From QQUJ01 sp050287605 (GTDB lineage: Bacteria; Pseudomonadota; Gammaproteobacteria; QQUJ01), in NCBI GenBank assembly GCA_050287605.1, contig JBNKCG010000045.1:62001-126000 (forward strand): a DNA stretch of 64,000 bases, given 5' to 3'. Shown one piece after another: positions 32,825 to 43,975 of the stretch. Made by a program: the position numbers and the translations under genes. The notes beneath the pieces are model-generated. The model was not told where the DNA came from. It made no database searches and worked only from the letters and a program-made list of their open reading frames with translations. Position 1 is the stretch's first letter; every line of letters starts with the position of its first letter.

Positions 32825-35800
32825 ATGAATCCTCTTGATCTCACTACTGGGTCGATCTTCACCGCTTTGCGGCGTGCCGCGCTATTGCTTCGATGTTGTG
32901 TTGTCGTAGCCTTGTTGCTCACTCCCTTCGCCGCGCAAGCCGCCATCACCTGGGTGGGCAGCGGCGCGGCCGGTTCCAGTACGGGTTCCAACAGCCGCAG
33001 TCTCGCTATTCCCACCATCGCCGACGGCGATCTGTTGGTCGCGCACGTGGCGGTGCGCGGCAACAACAACGCCATCACACCGCCAGCGGGTTGGAGTCTA
33101 GTGGATCAGACCTACGGATCGGGGAACAAGGTCACCCAGGGCATCTACTACCGGGTGGGGAGTGCGGCGGAAAGCGGATCGACGGCGACTTGGGGGTTCA
33201 GTGCGAGCGACAACAATGTCGGAATCATCCGTGCCTACCGTGGGGTCGACGCAACCACGCCCATCGGGGTGTGGAGCGCTGGTACGGGTACTTCAACTAC
33301 GTTGACCGCCCCGTCCGTAACGACCACCGTAGCCGATGCGTGGTTGCTCGGTTTTTACGTATCCGCCGATGGCCGCGCTTCTCCCTTCTCGACCCCGGCC
33401 GGGATGACCGAGCGCTACGATTTCGATGATGGTGGCGCCAACAATGGATTGGCGATCTCGGGCACCGACGAAGTGCGTGCGACCATCGGACCCAGCGGTG
33501 ATCGCCTGACTACAGCCAGCCGCTGGGACAGCTACGTGGGGCAGCTGATCACGCTCCGACCGGGCACCTCGGTGGTTTCCATCACCCGCAACGATCCCAG
33601 CCCCACCGCTGCCGCCAGCGTGTCGTGGACGGTGGCTTTCAGCGACGCGGTAGCGGGTGTCAGCGCTGCTAATTTCGCGTTGGCAGCGAGCGGGCTGGGC
33701 GGTGCACCGGCGATCACCGCGGTGAGCGGCAGCGGCACGACGTGGACCGTCACCGCCAGCACGGGGACCGGCAGCGGCACGCTGGGACTCAACATGAGCA
33801 ATGCGACCGGCGTGACGCCCACCCTCAGCGGGCTGCCGTTTACCGGCGAGGTCTACGACATCCAGCAGCTCGCGGTTTCGTCCATGGTGCTGGCGAGCTT
33901 CGATCCCACCACCGCGAACACGGCGGTGGAGTGGACGGTGACCTTCAACGCAGCGGCGAGCGGCGTCGACGTCAGTGATTTCGTGCTGGTGGAGGCAGGT
34001 GGTGCGACAGGTTCCAGTATCACCGGCGTCGCGGGCAGCGGCACGACCTGGACGGTCACGGCCGACACCGGTACTTCCACCAGCGGTACGCTGGGGCTCA
34101 ACCTGGTGGACGACGACTCCATCGTCAACGGCTCGGCTCAACCGCTGGGCGGCGCGGGAGCGGGCAACGGGGACTACACCGGTCCCGTCTACACGCTGGT
34201 GCCGCCGGCGCCCACGCTGAACAAGACCTCCAGTGCCGCAGCGGCGGTGGTGGGCGACGTGGTGACGTTTACCGTGACCGCCACCAATCCTTACACCAGC
34301 GCGCTCAGCAACGTGGTGGTGAGCGACTCGCTGCCCGCCGGCATGACCTACAGTACCCATGTGGCAACGCTGGGGTCGGTGGCCGTGGCCGGACAAGACA
34401 TCAGCTGGACCATCCCGGCGCTGCCCGCTTCGGGTAGTGCGCAGATGACCATCGCGGTGACGCTCACGCAGTCGGGCCTTCTGACCAATACTGCGACCAG
34501 TCCCGGCGCCACCTCCGCCAGCGTCACCATCCTGGCGCTGGCCAGCGCGGTCACCCATTTCCGCATGGACGAACCGGCGGGATCGTGGACCGGTGCGGCG
34601 GGCGAGGTGATCGACAGCGGTGGCACCGCGTTGCACGGGCGCCTGTTGATCAGCAATCCCACCACCGCCACCAATGCCGTCGATCCGTCGCCCTCCATCG
34701 CATCGCAGCACGCCAGCGTGGTGGGTGGATTCTGCAACGCGGCCTCCTTCGACGGCGGCGGCATCGTCGAGGTGGCGGATAGTCCCAACTTCGACTACAC
34801 CACCCAGCTCTCGGCCTCGGCCTGGATCTACCCGACCGCGTATCCGCCGTGGGAGCTCTACTCGATCCTCTCCAATGACGTGAACTACGAGTTCCACATC
34901 AACAGCAGCGGGCACCTGTACTGGTGGTGGAACGCCTCGACGTTGACCTCGGCGGCGACCATTCCCCTCAACCAGTGGACCCACGTGGCCATCACCTTCG
35001 ATTCGTCGCCGGGCGTGCGCCGCCAGCGCATCTACATCAACGGCGTGCTGGACGGCAACACCAATAACTGGCAGGGCACGCTGCAACCCAACAACTGCAA
35101 CTTCTACATCGGCGGCGACGTGGCGACGGACGCCACTTGCAGCATCATCTCCGGGCGCAATTTCCACGGCATGATCGACGAGGTCAAACTCTACAGCTTC
35201 GAACTGAACCCCGACGAAGTGGTGGCCGACATGAATCTGGGGCGCTCCTGTTCGGGGACTTTCGATCATGTGCGCATCGAACACGACGGCGTGGCGTCGG
35301 TCTGCGCTCCGGAACAGGTGACCATCAAGGCGTGCCTGGATGCGGACTGCACGACACTGTTCCCGGGCAACGTGACGGTCAATCTTGCACCTTCCGGCTG
35401 GGTGGGTGGAAACACCTTCTCGTTCAGCGGTGGGATTGCCACGCGCCAACTCAGCTACAGCAGCGCGGGCAACGTGACCCTCGGCACCAACAGCATTTCT
35501 CCGACGCCCGCCAACGCGACGCGCTGTTTCAACGGTGCGACCGAGACCTGCACGCTCAACTTCGCCGCGGTCTCCTGTGCATTCGACGCGGCGGAAGCAG
35601 GCGCTGCGCCGCAATCGTCGATCTACACCAAGCTCTCCGGCGTGCCTTTCGACCTCGATGTGATGGCGCTGCTCAACGCCAGCACCGTCAACACCGCTTA
35701 CACCGGTACGGTGAGCGTGGATTTGGTGGATGCCAGTACTTCGGCGTGCCCGACGGGCGCCGGCTTGAACACGGCGACCAATGTAGTCTTCGGCTTCGGC

Positions 35801-37309
35801 GATGCCGGTCGCAGAACCGTGACGTTCAACTACGCCGATGCCGCGCGCAACGTGAAGGTCAGGGCGCAGGTCGGAAGCTCTGCGCCCGCCTGTTCGACGG
35901 ACAATTTTGCGATTCGGCCGCAGGCCTTCAACGTCACGTCAACCGACGCCACCAACACCGCTACGGGTGGTACGCCCGTCATCCGCGCCGGGACGGCATT
36001 CAACCTTACTGCCAGCGCGGTGCCGGGGTACGACGGGACGCCGGTCCTCGATGCCAGCACGCTGGCTGGCACGCCCGCCGCCGGCACACTCAGCGGCAGC
36101 TTTGCCGCCGCCGATGCGGCGACTGGCGTCGCCGTGGGCGATGCCTTTACCTACAGCGAGGTGGGTCACTTCGGACTGGGTGCGGACGCGGTGTACGACA
36201 CGACGTTCACGGCGGTGGATCAGCCGGGTGACTGCACGGCGGGATATTCCAACACACTGTCGGGAGGACAGTACGGCTGTTCCTTCGGCAGCGCAGCGGT
36301 AGCCCAGACGACCGGCGTTAGCGGGTTCGGGCGCTTCATCCCGTACCGCTTCAACGTCACCAACAACGCGCCGCTGTTTGCACCCGTGTGTACGCCGTTC
36401 ACGTATCTTGATCAGCCGTTTCTCTACGCGGTCGATCCCGCGCTGACGGTGACGGCGCTCAACGCCAGCGGTGCGGTGGCCAACAACTATGGCGGCGTCT
36501 ATTGGCGCTTGTCGCCGGCGCTGGGCGGGCGCAGCTACACCGACAATGCCGCCACCGCCGCCGCGCTCTCGGTCAGCACGGCGGGTACCATCGATCTGAG
36601 CGAAACCGCCGACAGCGACGGCGACGGTGTGGTGACGTTGCTGGGCGAGGCGCTAACTTACAGCAAGCCCGCGGCGCCTGAAGCACCGTTTGCCGCCGAT
36701 GCCGATCTCGACTTCTCGGCGGCCTTTCTCACCGACGGCGACGGCGCCTGCTACGATCCCGAGGATGACGGCACGTGCAACGCCTACAGCATCGCCTCTG
36801 TTGGGGGTACGGAGCTACGCTGGGGACGTTTGGCGCTGGATAACGCCTATGGTTCGGAACTGGGCGATCTGGCGATCGCGCTGCACGCGGAGTATTGGGA
36901 CGGAACGTCGTTCATCGTCAATGGTGCCGATAGCTGCACGACGGGCGTTGCGGTAGGCATCGCCGACGTGACGCCGAGCGACAACCTGGATCCCACGGAG
37001 ACCTGCGTGCAGGATACCGGCGGCCCGGGGCTGAGTGGTGCGGGCTGCGTCGCTGCAGCGCCTGCGGCACGGCAGTTCTCACAGCCGCCGGCCGCGGGCG
37101 ACTTCAATCTCTGGCTTCAGGCGCCCGGGGCGGGCAACGACGGCAGCGTGACCATCACCGTGACGGCCCCCGCCTGGTTGCAGTTCGACTGGGATGGGGT
37201 CGACCAGGGCCTGGACGGCAATCTCAATGACGACGATCCTACGGCACGCGCCACCTTCGGGATCTATTCCGGTCCGCCGCGGCGCATCTATCTGCGCGAG
37301 GTGTACTGA
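32825..37309 (+). CDS. mshQ: MshQ-like giant pilus-associated adhesin
   Basis: A protein of about 1494 residues with a signal peptide ending FAAQA. Domains in order: an N-terminal beta domain (about 40-245); two repeats of about 100 residues sharing GSGTTWTVTA (about 245-445); a DUF11-like bacterial adhesin repeat (TSSAAAAVVGDVVTFTVTATN, about 460-570); a laminin-G/concanavalin-like domain (about 625-800, with ITFDSSPGV and HGMIDEVKLYS); and a long Cys-containing C-terminal region of the MshQ type (DUF6701-like, about 810-1494). It probably sits at the pilus tip or on the cell surface and binds surfaces or sugars. ATG at 32825 is used; GTG at 32786 overlapping mshP is an alternative. Confidence 0.87.
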   Translation: MNPLDLTTGSIFTALRRAALLLRCCVVVALLLTPFAAQAAITWVGSGAAGSSTGSNSRSLAIPTIADGDLLVAHVAVRGNNNAITPPAGWSLVDQTYGSGNKVTQGIYYRVGSAAESGSTATWGFSASDNNVGIIRAYRGVDATTPIGVWSAGTGTSTTLTAPSVTTTVADAWLLGFYVSADGRASPFSTPAGMTERYDFDDGGANNGLAISGTDEVRATIGPSGDRLTTASRWDSYVGQLITLRPGTSVVSITRNDPSPTAAASVSWTVAFSDAVAGVSAANFALAASGLGGAPAITAVSGSGTTWTVTASTGTGSGTLGLNMSNATGVTPTLSGLPFTGEVYDIQQLAVSSMVLASFDPTTANTAVEWTVTFNAAASGVDVSDFVLVEAGGATGSSITGVAGSGTTWTVTADTGTSTSGTLGLNLVDDDSIVNGSAQPLGGAGAGNGDYTGPVYTLVPPAPTLNKTSSAAAAVVGDVVTFTVTATNPYTSALSNVVVSDSLPAGMTYSTHVATLGSVAVAGQDISWTIPALPASGSAQMTIAVTLTQSGLLTNTATSPGATSASVTILALASAVTHFRMDEPAGSWTGAAGEVIDSGGTALHGRLLISNPTTATNAVDPSPSIASQHASVVGGFCNAASFDGGGIVEVADSPNFDYTTQLSASAWIYPTAYPPWELYSILSNDVNYEFHINSSGHLYWWWNASTLTSAATIPLNQWTHVAITFDSSPGVRRQRIYINGVLDGNTNNWQGTLQPNNCNFYIGGDVATDATCSIISGRNFHGMIDEVKLYSFELNPDEVVADMNLGRSCSGTFDHVRIEHDGVASVCAPEQVTIKACLDADCTTLFPGNVTVNLAPSGWVGGNTFSFSGGIATRQLSYSSAGNVTLGTNSISPTPANATRCFNGATETCTLNFAAVSCAFDAAEAGAAPQSSIYTKLSGVPFDLDVMALLNASTVNTAYTGTVSVDLVDASTSACPTGAGLNTATNVVFGFGDAGRRTVTFNYADAARNVKVRAQVGSSAPACSTDNFAIRPQAFNVTSTDATNTATGGTPVIRAGTAFNLTASAVPGYDGTPVLDASTLAGTPAAGTLSGSFAAADAATGVAVGDAFTYSEVGHFGLGADAVYDTTFTAVDQPGDCTAGYSNTLSGGQYGCSFGSAAVAQTTGVSGFGRFIPYRFNVTNNAPLFAPVCTPFTYLDQPFLYAVDPALTVTALNASGAVANNYGGVYWRLSPALGGRSYTDNAATAAALSVSTAGTIDLSETADSDGDGVVTLLGEALTYSKPAAPEAPFAADADLDFSAAFLTDGDGACYDPEDDGTCNAYSIASVGGTELRWGRLALDNAYGSELGDLAIALHAEYWDGTSFIVNGADSCTTGVAVGIADVTPSDNLDPTETCVQDTGGPGLSGAGCVAAAPAARQFSQPPAAGDFNLWLQAPGAGNDGSVTITVTAPAWLQFDWDGVDQGLDGNLNDDDPTARATFGIYSGPPRRIYLREVY

Positions 37310-37348
37310 AGCCGGTTGATGGCCAGGCGGGCCGTGTGGCCGCAGCCG

Positions 37349-38780
<1,432 letters not shown>

Positions 38781-38788
<8 letters not shown>

Positions 38789-39854
38789 TCACGCTCTCCA
38801 AAGGCAGGCGTACGGTGAATTCGGTATGGCCGGGTTCGCTGGAGCACTCCACCAGTCCGCCGTGCTGGTTGATCAGCGACTGGGCGATGGAAAGCCCCAA
38901 TCCGCTGCCGTCGGGCCTGCTGGTGACCATGGGGTAGAAGATCTGTTCGATGAGTCCCGGCGGGATGCCGGGGCCGTTGTCGATGATGTCGACCCGCACC
39001 ACCAGCCGGTGGCGATGGTTGCCGATGGTGAACTGGCGTTCGATCCGGGTTTGCAGGGTGATCTCGCCGCGATCGCCGAGTGCCTGGGCGGCGTTGCGGG
39101 CGATGTTCAGCAGCGCCTGGATCAGTTGGTCCGGATCGGCCTGCAGGTCGGGGATGCTGGGGTCGTAGTTGGTGAGGATGCGGATGGCATCGGGCACCTC
39201 CGACTGCACCAGCACCCGTACCCGCTCCAGCACTTCGTGGATGTTGGTGGCCACCTTGTCGCGTGCGCCGCGCGGCCCCAGCATGCGGTTGAGCAGCCCC
39301 TCCAGCCGGTCCGCTTCGCTGATGATGATCTGGGTGTATTCGCGCAGATCACCGTTGTCCAACTCGCGCTCCAACAACTGCGCGGCCCCGCGCAATCCCC
39401 CCAGCGGGTTGCGTATTTCGTGGGCGAGACCGCGCAGCAGCGCCGAGGTGGCCTGTTGCTGCGAGAGCAGGTGCTCCTCGCGCGCGATGCGCAGATGGCG
39501 GTCGAGTTGCTGCATCTCCACCAGCAGGCCGCGGCCCTGATCGGCGATGGGCGTGGCCGTGCAGTCCACCACCACCCGCCGGCCGTCGATCAGGGGCAGC
39601 GACAGTTCGCGTTCGGTGATGGTTTGGCTCGACTCCTGGCATTCGAGCAGGGTGTGGAGAAAGGCGTGGGATTCGGGAATGAGTTCGGCCAGTGGACGGC
39701 CGTTGACCATGCGCCAACTGGTGCCCAACAGCATCTCGGCCGCGGGGTTGAGGTACATCATGCGCAATGCCTCGTCCAACAGAATCACCGCCGTGGTGAG
39801 GTTTTCCACGGCGCCGAGGCCCAGCTCCCGTTTGTGGTGCACCATTTCGTTCAT
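38781..39854 (-). CDS. ntrB: Nitrogen regulation sensor kinase NtrB
   Basis: A 357-residue soluble histidine kinase. A PAS domain (about 15-115) is followed by the H-box GLAHEIRNPLGG with His145, and the ATPase core has NAAQAL, DNGPGIPP and DGSGLGLSIAQSL. It phosphorylates or dephosphorylates NtrC according to PII. No transmembrane segment is seen, as expected. A NtrC-type box lies about 180 bases upstream. The ribosome site at ATG 39854 is weak; ATG 39845 is an alternative. Confidence 0.95.
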
Positions 39855-40033
39855 GATCGAATTGCCTGTGCAAGAAGTGAACCAGCCTTGGCAAGAGCGA
39901 GGTGCGGCTCGGACATCATGGAAAAATCGACGTAAAAACCGTCGATTAGATGGGGGAACGGGTAGCGGGTGAGGGGGTGCGGGTACGGTTGCACCGGAGC
40001 ATTGCCCTTAGAGGGCCTAACGAAAGGCCGTTG

Positions 40034-40050
40034 CGCACCATTATAGTGCA
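40034..40050 (-). promoter_or_regulatory. NtrC-type binding site upstream of ntrB
   Basis: The minus strand reads TGCACTATAATGGTGCG, close to the NtrC consensus TGCAC(C)-N5-(G)GTGCA. It lies in the 221-base gap after the DUF4124 gene, upstream of ntrBC, and fits autoregulation. A -24/-12-like TGG-N10-TTGC at 39870-39884 exists but sits too close to the ntrB start to be convincing. Confidence 0.6.
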
Positions 40051-40075
40051 CGCCGTGCCAGGTAGAGGTGGGGCG

Positions 40076-40690
40076 CTAGAACCGGCTGGTTTTCGGATCG
40101 GGCTTGAAGCGCGGGGCCTGGGGTGCCCGTGGGGCCTGTTGCACCGGGCCTTCATTGGTCTGGTCGGGGTTCTGTTCCTCGAACAGCTCGGACGGACGCA
40201 TCATGTGTACCGTCAGCACTCCGGAGCTGATCAGTTCGCTGCCCTGCGCATCGACGATGCTCGCCTGCAACTGGTGCGTTCCGCGTTCGAGGTTCGACAG
40301 TGTGAAGGTGGTAGTGGCAACCGTCTGGCCCTGGCGGTCGCCGTCGATGCTCAATGCAATGGAGTGGCCGTTGCGCAGCGGCGGTTCGATGTTGAGTTGT
40401 ACGGCAACATTGCCTTGATTGTCGCGGATGGTGGCGTCGTTGGCCGGAGAGACGAAGGCCAACGTGGTGTACGCCTCGCCCTGCGGCGTGTTCTGCCGGG
40501 TCGTTCGGCTTCGGTTGGAAGCCGGCGAGGACCGGTAGGTCTGGATGGGAACGGTGCTCACCTCCTCGGCGCCTGGCTGGGGTTGATCACTGTAGTGCAC
40601 CGTGCCGTCACTGTCGGTCCATTTGTAGACCGTAGCCGAGGCTGCCGTGGCGATCATCAGCAAGGTGGCCAAGACGATCATCCTGTTCAT
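40076..40690 (-). CDS. DUF4124-containing exported protein
   Basis: A 204-residue exported protein. A signal peptide (about 1-19) is followed directly by the DUF4124 core VYKWTDSDGTVHYSDQPQPGA (positions about 21-41), a Ser/Arg-rich linker, an Ig-like beta domain (about 75-165, ALSIDGDRQGQTV, QASIVDAQG) and a Pro/Gln-rich tail. DUF4124 proteins are common in gamma- and betaproteobacteria and often lie beside glnA and ntrBC, but their job is unknown. ATG at 40690 fits the signal peptide. Confidence 0.85.
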   Translation of the reverse strand: MNRMIVLATLLMIATAASATVYKWTDSDGTVHYSDQPQPGAEEVSTVPIQTYRSSPASNRSRTTRQNTPQGEAYTTLAFVSPANDATIRDNQGNVAVQLNIEPPLRNGHSIALSIDGDRQGQTVATTTFTLSNLERGTHQLQASIVDAQGSELISSGVLTVHMMRPSELFEEQNPDQTNEGPVQQAPRAPQAPRFKPDPKTSRF

Positions 40691-40808
40691 GTCACCGATT
40701 CCCCGACGAGATTGTTGTGCAGCAAGCATACGCAATAGGTTGCGGGGCGACAATGCACGCTCTGTGACGCGGTTCAGCAAACGGCGGTGTGGGGTGGCGC
40801 TGGTGGCA

Positions 40809-40841
40809 TAAAAAAAGAAACCCCCGCAGCGCGGGGGTTTC
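40809..40841 (-). terminator. Rho-independent terminator of glnA
   Basis: On the minus strand, GAAACCCCCGC (40841-40831) pairs with GCGGGGGTTTC (40827-40817) around a 3-base loop and is followed by a run of T (40816-40809). It lies 26 bases after the glnA stop and isolates glnA from the DUF4124 gene. Confidence 0.93.
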
Positions 40842-40866
40842 GATGACTGCCGAATTGAAGCGTCGA

Positions 40867-42276
40867 TTACAGGCTGTAGTACATGTCGAACTCGACCGGA
40901 TGGGTGGTCATGCGCAGACGCGTGACTTCGTCCATCTTGAGCGCGATGTAGCCGTCCAGCATGTCGTCGGTGAACACGCCGCCCTGGGTCAGGAACGCGC
41001 GGTCCTGGTTCAGGTATTCCAGCGCCTGATCCAGCGAATGGCACACGGTGGGGATCTCTTTGAGCTCCTCGGCGGGCAGGTCGTAGAGGTCCTTGTCCAT
41101 GGCGTCGCCAGGATGGATCTTGTTCTGGATGCCATCCAGGCCGGCCATCATCATGGCGGCGAACGCCAGATAGGGGTTGGCCATGGGGTCGGGGAAGCGC
41201 ACCTCGATGCGGCGCGCCTTGGGGCTGGAGACCCATGGAATACGCACGGAGGCGGAGCGGTTGCGGGCCGAGTAGGCCAGCAGCACCGGGGCCTCGAAAC
41301 CGGGCACCAGACGCTTGTAGCTGTTGGTGGCGGGGTTGGTGATGGCATTCAGCGCACGGGCGTGCTTGAAGATGCCGCCGATGTAGTAGAGCGCCATCTC
41401 CGACAGGCCGCCGTAGAGATCGCCCGAGAACAGGTTGCTGCCGCCCTTGAACAGCGACTGGTGGACGTGCATGCCGGAACCGTTGTCGCCGACCAGGGGC
41501 TTGGGCATGAAGGTGGCGGTCTTGCCGTAGGCGTGGGCCACGTTCAGGGTGACGTACTTCTGGATCATGACCCAGTCGGCGCGCTGGGTGAGCGGGCCGA
41601 ACTTGGTGCCGATTTCGCACTGACCGGCGGTGGCCACTTCATGGTGGTGCACTTCGACCGGTACGCCCATCTCGGCCATGGTCAGGCACATGGCGTGGCG
41701 GATGTCCTGCAGCGAATCCACTGGCGGAACGGGGAAGTACCCGCCCTTGACCGAGGGACGGTGACCGATGTTGCCGCCCTCGTAGGTGCGCTCGGAGTTC
41801 CACTCGGCCTCGTCGGAGTCGACCTTGACGAAGGAGCCGCTCATGTCGGAACCCCAACGTACGTCGTCGAGGATGAAGAACTCGGGCTCGGGGCCGAAGA
41901 AGGCGGTGTCAGCGATGCCGGTGGACTTCAGATAGGCTTCGGCGCGCTTCGCCACGGAGCGCGGGTCGCGCTCGTAGCCCTGCATCGTGCTGGGCTCAAG
42001 AATGTCGCAGCGGATGTTGATCTGCGTTTCTTCGGAGAACGGGTCCAGTACCGCGGTGTCGGCCTCGGGCATCAGCACCATGTCGGATTCGTTGATGCCC
42101 TTCCACCCGGCGATGGACGAGCCGTCGAACATCTTGCCGTCGGTGAACAGTTCGTCGTCGACCACGCTGGCGGGCATGGTGACGTGCTGCTCCTTGCCGC
42201 GCGTGTCGGTGAAACGTAGGTCGACGAACTTGACCTCGTTCTCTTTGATCATCTTGAGTACGTCGGATCCGGACAT
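40867..42276 (-). CDS. glnA: Glutamine synthetase, type I-beta
   Basis: A 469-residue GSI. Conserved are FDGSSIAGWKGI, PEPEFFILDD, the ATP segment NGSGMHVHQSL, NPATNSYKRLVPG (near 263-275), and the adenylylation loop KDLYDLP with Tyr398, so activity can be controlled by GlnE. It condenses glutamate and ammonia with ATP. ATG at 42276 follows GGAGGAAA. Upstream are a sigma54-like promoter and two NtrC boxes; downstream is a strong terminator. Confidence 0.98.
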   Translation of the reverse strand: MSGSDVLKMIKENEVKFVDLRFTDTRGKEQHVTMPASVVDDELFTDGKMFDGSSIAGWKGINESDMVLMPEADTAVLDPFSEETQINIRCDILEPSTMQGYERDPRSVAKRAEAYLKSTGIADTAFFGPEPEFFILDDVRWGSDMSGSFVKVDSDEAEWNSERTYEGGNIGHRPSVKGGYFPVPPVDSLQDIRHAMCLTMAEMGVPVEVHHHEVATAGQCEIGTKFGPLTQRADWVMIQKYVTLNVAHAYGKTATFMPKPLVGDNGSGMHVHQSLFKGGSNLFSGDLYGGLSEMALYYIGGIFKHARALNAITNPATNSYKRLVPGFEAPVLLAYSARNRSASVRIPWVSSPKARRIEVRFPDPMANPYLAFAAMMMAGLDGIQNKIHPGDAMDKDLYDLPAEELKEIPTVCHSLDQALEYLNQDRAFLTQGGVFTDDMLDGYIALKMDEVTRLRMTTHPVEFDMYYSL

Positions 42277-42347
42277 TGAGTTTCCTCCGCAGAGTTATAG
42301 AGATACCGCTTCCGGGGCGGCCCTGAAATTTCGTGTCCCCATCAGAA

Positions 42348-42362
42348 GCACGAACCGTGCCA
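42348..42362 (-). promoter_or_regulatory. Sigma54-type (-24/-12) promoter of glnA
   Basis: On the minus strand the sequence TGGCACG-N4-GTGC matches the sigma54 consensus TGGCACG-N4-TTGC at ten of eleven fixed positions, with the essential GG and GC ten bases apart. Transcription would start near 42336, 60 bases before the glnA start. The remaining 302-base gap up to 42578 also holds the two NtrC sites listed separately and nothing else I can name. Confidence 0.75.
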
Positions 42363-42532
42363 TGGGACCGCTCCTGGTCAGGGGGTGATGGCTAATCGGC
42401 ATGGTGCAAATTCTGTCGCGAATGGGCGCATAAAATACGCGAAATCGAAGGCAAACGCAGCTTGTTTTCGACCGGATTCGGGCATGGGTTGCGGGTCGTA
42501 GGCGCTGGTTTTCCGTGTGCGGGCGTCAAGTG

Positions 42533-42549
42533 TGCACTAAGTCGGTGCA
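42533..42549 (-). promoter_or_regulatory. NtrC binding site, glnA-proximal
   Basis: TGCACTAAGTCGGTGCA has perfect TGCAC/GTGCA arms and matches the NtrC enhancer consensus. It lies about 180 bases upstream of the -24/-12 element of glnA. Confidence 0.78.
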
Positions 42550-42561
42550 TCTACTGATTTG

Positions 42562-42578
42562 TGCACCATGGTGGTGCG
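42562..42578 (-). promoter_or_regulatory. NtrC binding site, glnA-distal
   Basis: TGCACCATGGTGGTGCG is a second match to the NtrC consensus, centred 29 bases from the first, about three helical turns, as expected for cooperative enhancer sites. It directly abuts the stop codon of the cation-efflux gene. Confidence 0.75.
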
Positions 42579-43748
42579 TCAATGGTAGCAGACCCGCACC
42601 TCTCCCACGTAAGGCAGGCGTTGTGCCCCGTCGCGCAGTGCCGCCGTCAATGCCTCGCGCTGTTCCCTGGATTCCGCCAGCGCGACCGGCAGAAATACTT
42701 CGATATGAACCCTGCCGTCCAGGTAGTGCAGTGTCACGCGTTCCACCTGCGACGCGGCGTCGATGCCGGACCATTCGTGGCGCAGCGCTTCGAGGAGTTT
42801 CGGGCGCAGCGGCAGGTTGGCAGAGGGAATGACCACCTCGTCGTCTTCGGGATCGATGTGCACCGTGACGTCCGAGACATCCTCCAGCTCGCGGACCAAG
42901 CGCGCGCGCACCTTCTCGCTGATCAAATGCCCCTCGGAGACGCTCACCATGGGGTCGACCATGATGTGCACGTCGACAAAGGCGTCGGCACCGAGGCGCC
43001 GGCTGCGCAGCATGTGCATGGCTTCGACACCGTGCACCGAGAGGATGACCTGGCGGATGCGCTCGATGGTGTCCGAGTCGAGGCCGGTGTCGATGAGGTC
43101 GCGGATGCCGCCCCAACTCAGGTCCCAGGCGATCTTGGCGATCATCAGTGCCACGAAGATGGCAGCCACGGAATCCAGGTACTGCAGTCCCGCCATGGAG
43201 CCGCCGACGCCGATGATGACCACCACCGAGGAGATCGCGTCGCTGCGATGGTGCCAGGCGTTGGCGCGCAGCAGCGAGGAGCGGATGCGCTTGGCGGCGC
43301 TCAGCGTGTATTGGGTCAGCGCCTCCTTGGCGAGCACCGAGACGACGGCGGCGGAGAGCGCCAGCCAGCCGGGGCGCAGCAGTTGATCGGGCGCCAGCAG
43401 GCGCTGCGAGGCGTCGTAGAGGATGCCGACGGTAACCAGGAACAGCAGCAGCCCCACCGCCACCGTTGCCAGCGTCTCGATGCGACCGTGGCCGTAGGGA
43501 TGCTCGGGATCGGGATCGCGGCTGCCGTGCTTGGAGGCGACCAACACCACGCCGTCGCTGACCAGGTCGGAGAGCGAGTGCATACCGTCGGCGATCAGCG
43601 CCTGGGAATGGCCCACCCAGCCGAGCGCGACCTTCAGCGCCGCCAGCACCAGATTGACCACCGCGCCCACCACGGTGACGCGGCGCGCCGTCTGGTAGCG
43701 GGTCTCGGTCTCGCTGCGCAGCGTGTCGGTCGTCGTTCCCGGGTTCAT
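42579..43748 (-). CDS. Cation diffusion facilitator family efflux transporter
   Basis: A 389-residue CDF protein with about six transmembrane helices. The metal-site motifs are DGMHSLSDLVSD (near 55-66, helix II) and HHRSDAISS (near 165-173, helix V). The cytoplasmic C-terminal domain has a long extension beyond the usual 300 residues (VTVHIDPEDDEVV to the end), apparently a second ferredoxin-like half. It exports Zn2+, Fe2+ or similar divalent ions in exchange for protons. It overlaps the TusA gene by ATGA, so it belongs to the sulfur-transfer operon. ATG at 43748. Confidence 0.92.
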   Translation of the reverse strand: MNPGTTTDTLRSETETRYQTARRVTVVGAVVNLVLAALKVALGWVGHSQALIADGMHSLSDLVSDGVVLVASKHGSRDPDPEHPYGHGRIETLATVAVGLLLFLVTVGILYDASQRLLAPDQLLRPGWLALSAAVVSVLAKEALTQYTLSAAKRIRSSLLRANAWHHRSDAISSVVVIIGVGGSMAGLQYLDSVAAIFVALMIAKIAWDLSWGGIRDLIDTGLDSDTIERIRQVILSVHGVEAMHMLRSRRLGADAFVDVHIMVDPMVSVSEGHLISEKVRARLVRELEDVSDVTVHIDPEDDEVVIPSANLPLRPKLLEALRHEWSGIDAASQVERVTLHYLDGRVHIEVFLPVALAESREQREALTAALRDGAQRLPYVGEVRVCYH

Positions 43749-43975
43749 GGGGTGGCCACCTCAATGATCACGCGTACCTCGTCGTCGTCCTGGTGAGTGC
43801 TCACCAACCGATGGCCGTTGACGCGGCACCAGGCGGGGATGTCGTTGAGGGCCCCCGGGTCGGTCGCGACGACCTCCAGGGTATCGCCAACCGCGAGCTT
43901 GCGGGTCGCATCCTGGGTCTTGATGACGGGCATGGGGCAGAGCAGGCCGCGGGCGTCGAGCACGTGGTGACTCAT
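43745..43975 (-). CDS. TusA-family sulfur carrier protein
   Basis: A 76-residue TusA/SirA-like protein with the invariant CPMP motif at residues 13-16 (DARGLLCPMPV). The Cys would carry a persulfide. TusA relays sulfur to tRNA thiolation or, in sulfur oxidisers, to the Dsr/Hdr routes. Here it overlaps both the upstream PP-loop gene and the downstream CDF gene by four bases, so it most likely serves the PP-loop protein. Confidence 0.92.
   Translation of the reverse strand: MSHHVLDARGLLCPMPVIKTQDATRKLAVGDTLEVVATDPGALNDIPAWCRVNGHRLVSTHQDDDEVRVIIEVATP

Noticed and set aside
39870..39884. Sigma54 promoter for ntrB (TGG-N10-TTGC)
   Set aside because: The predicted start would be only a few bases before the ntrB start codon, leaving no room for a leader, and several consensus bases are missing.
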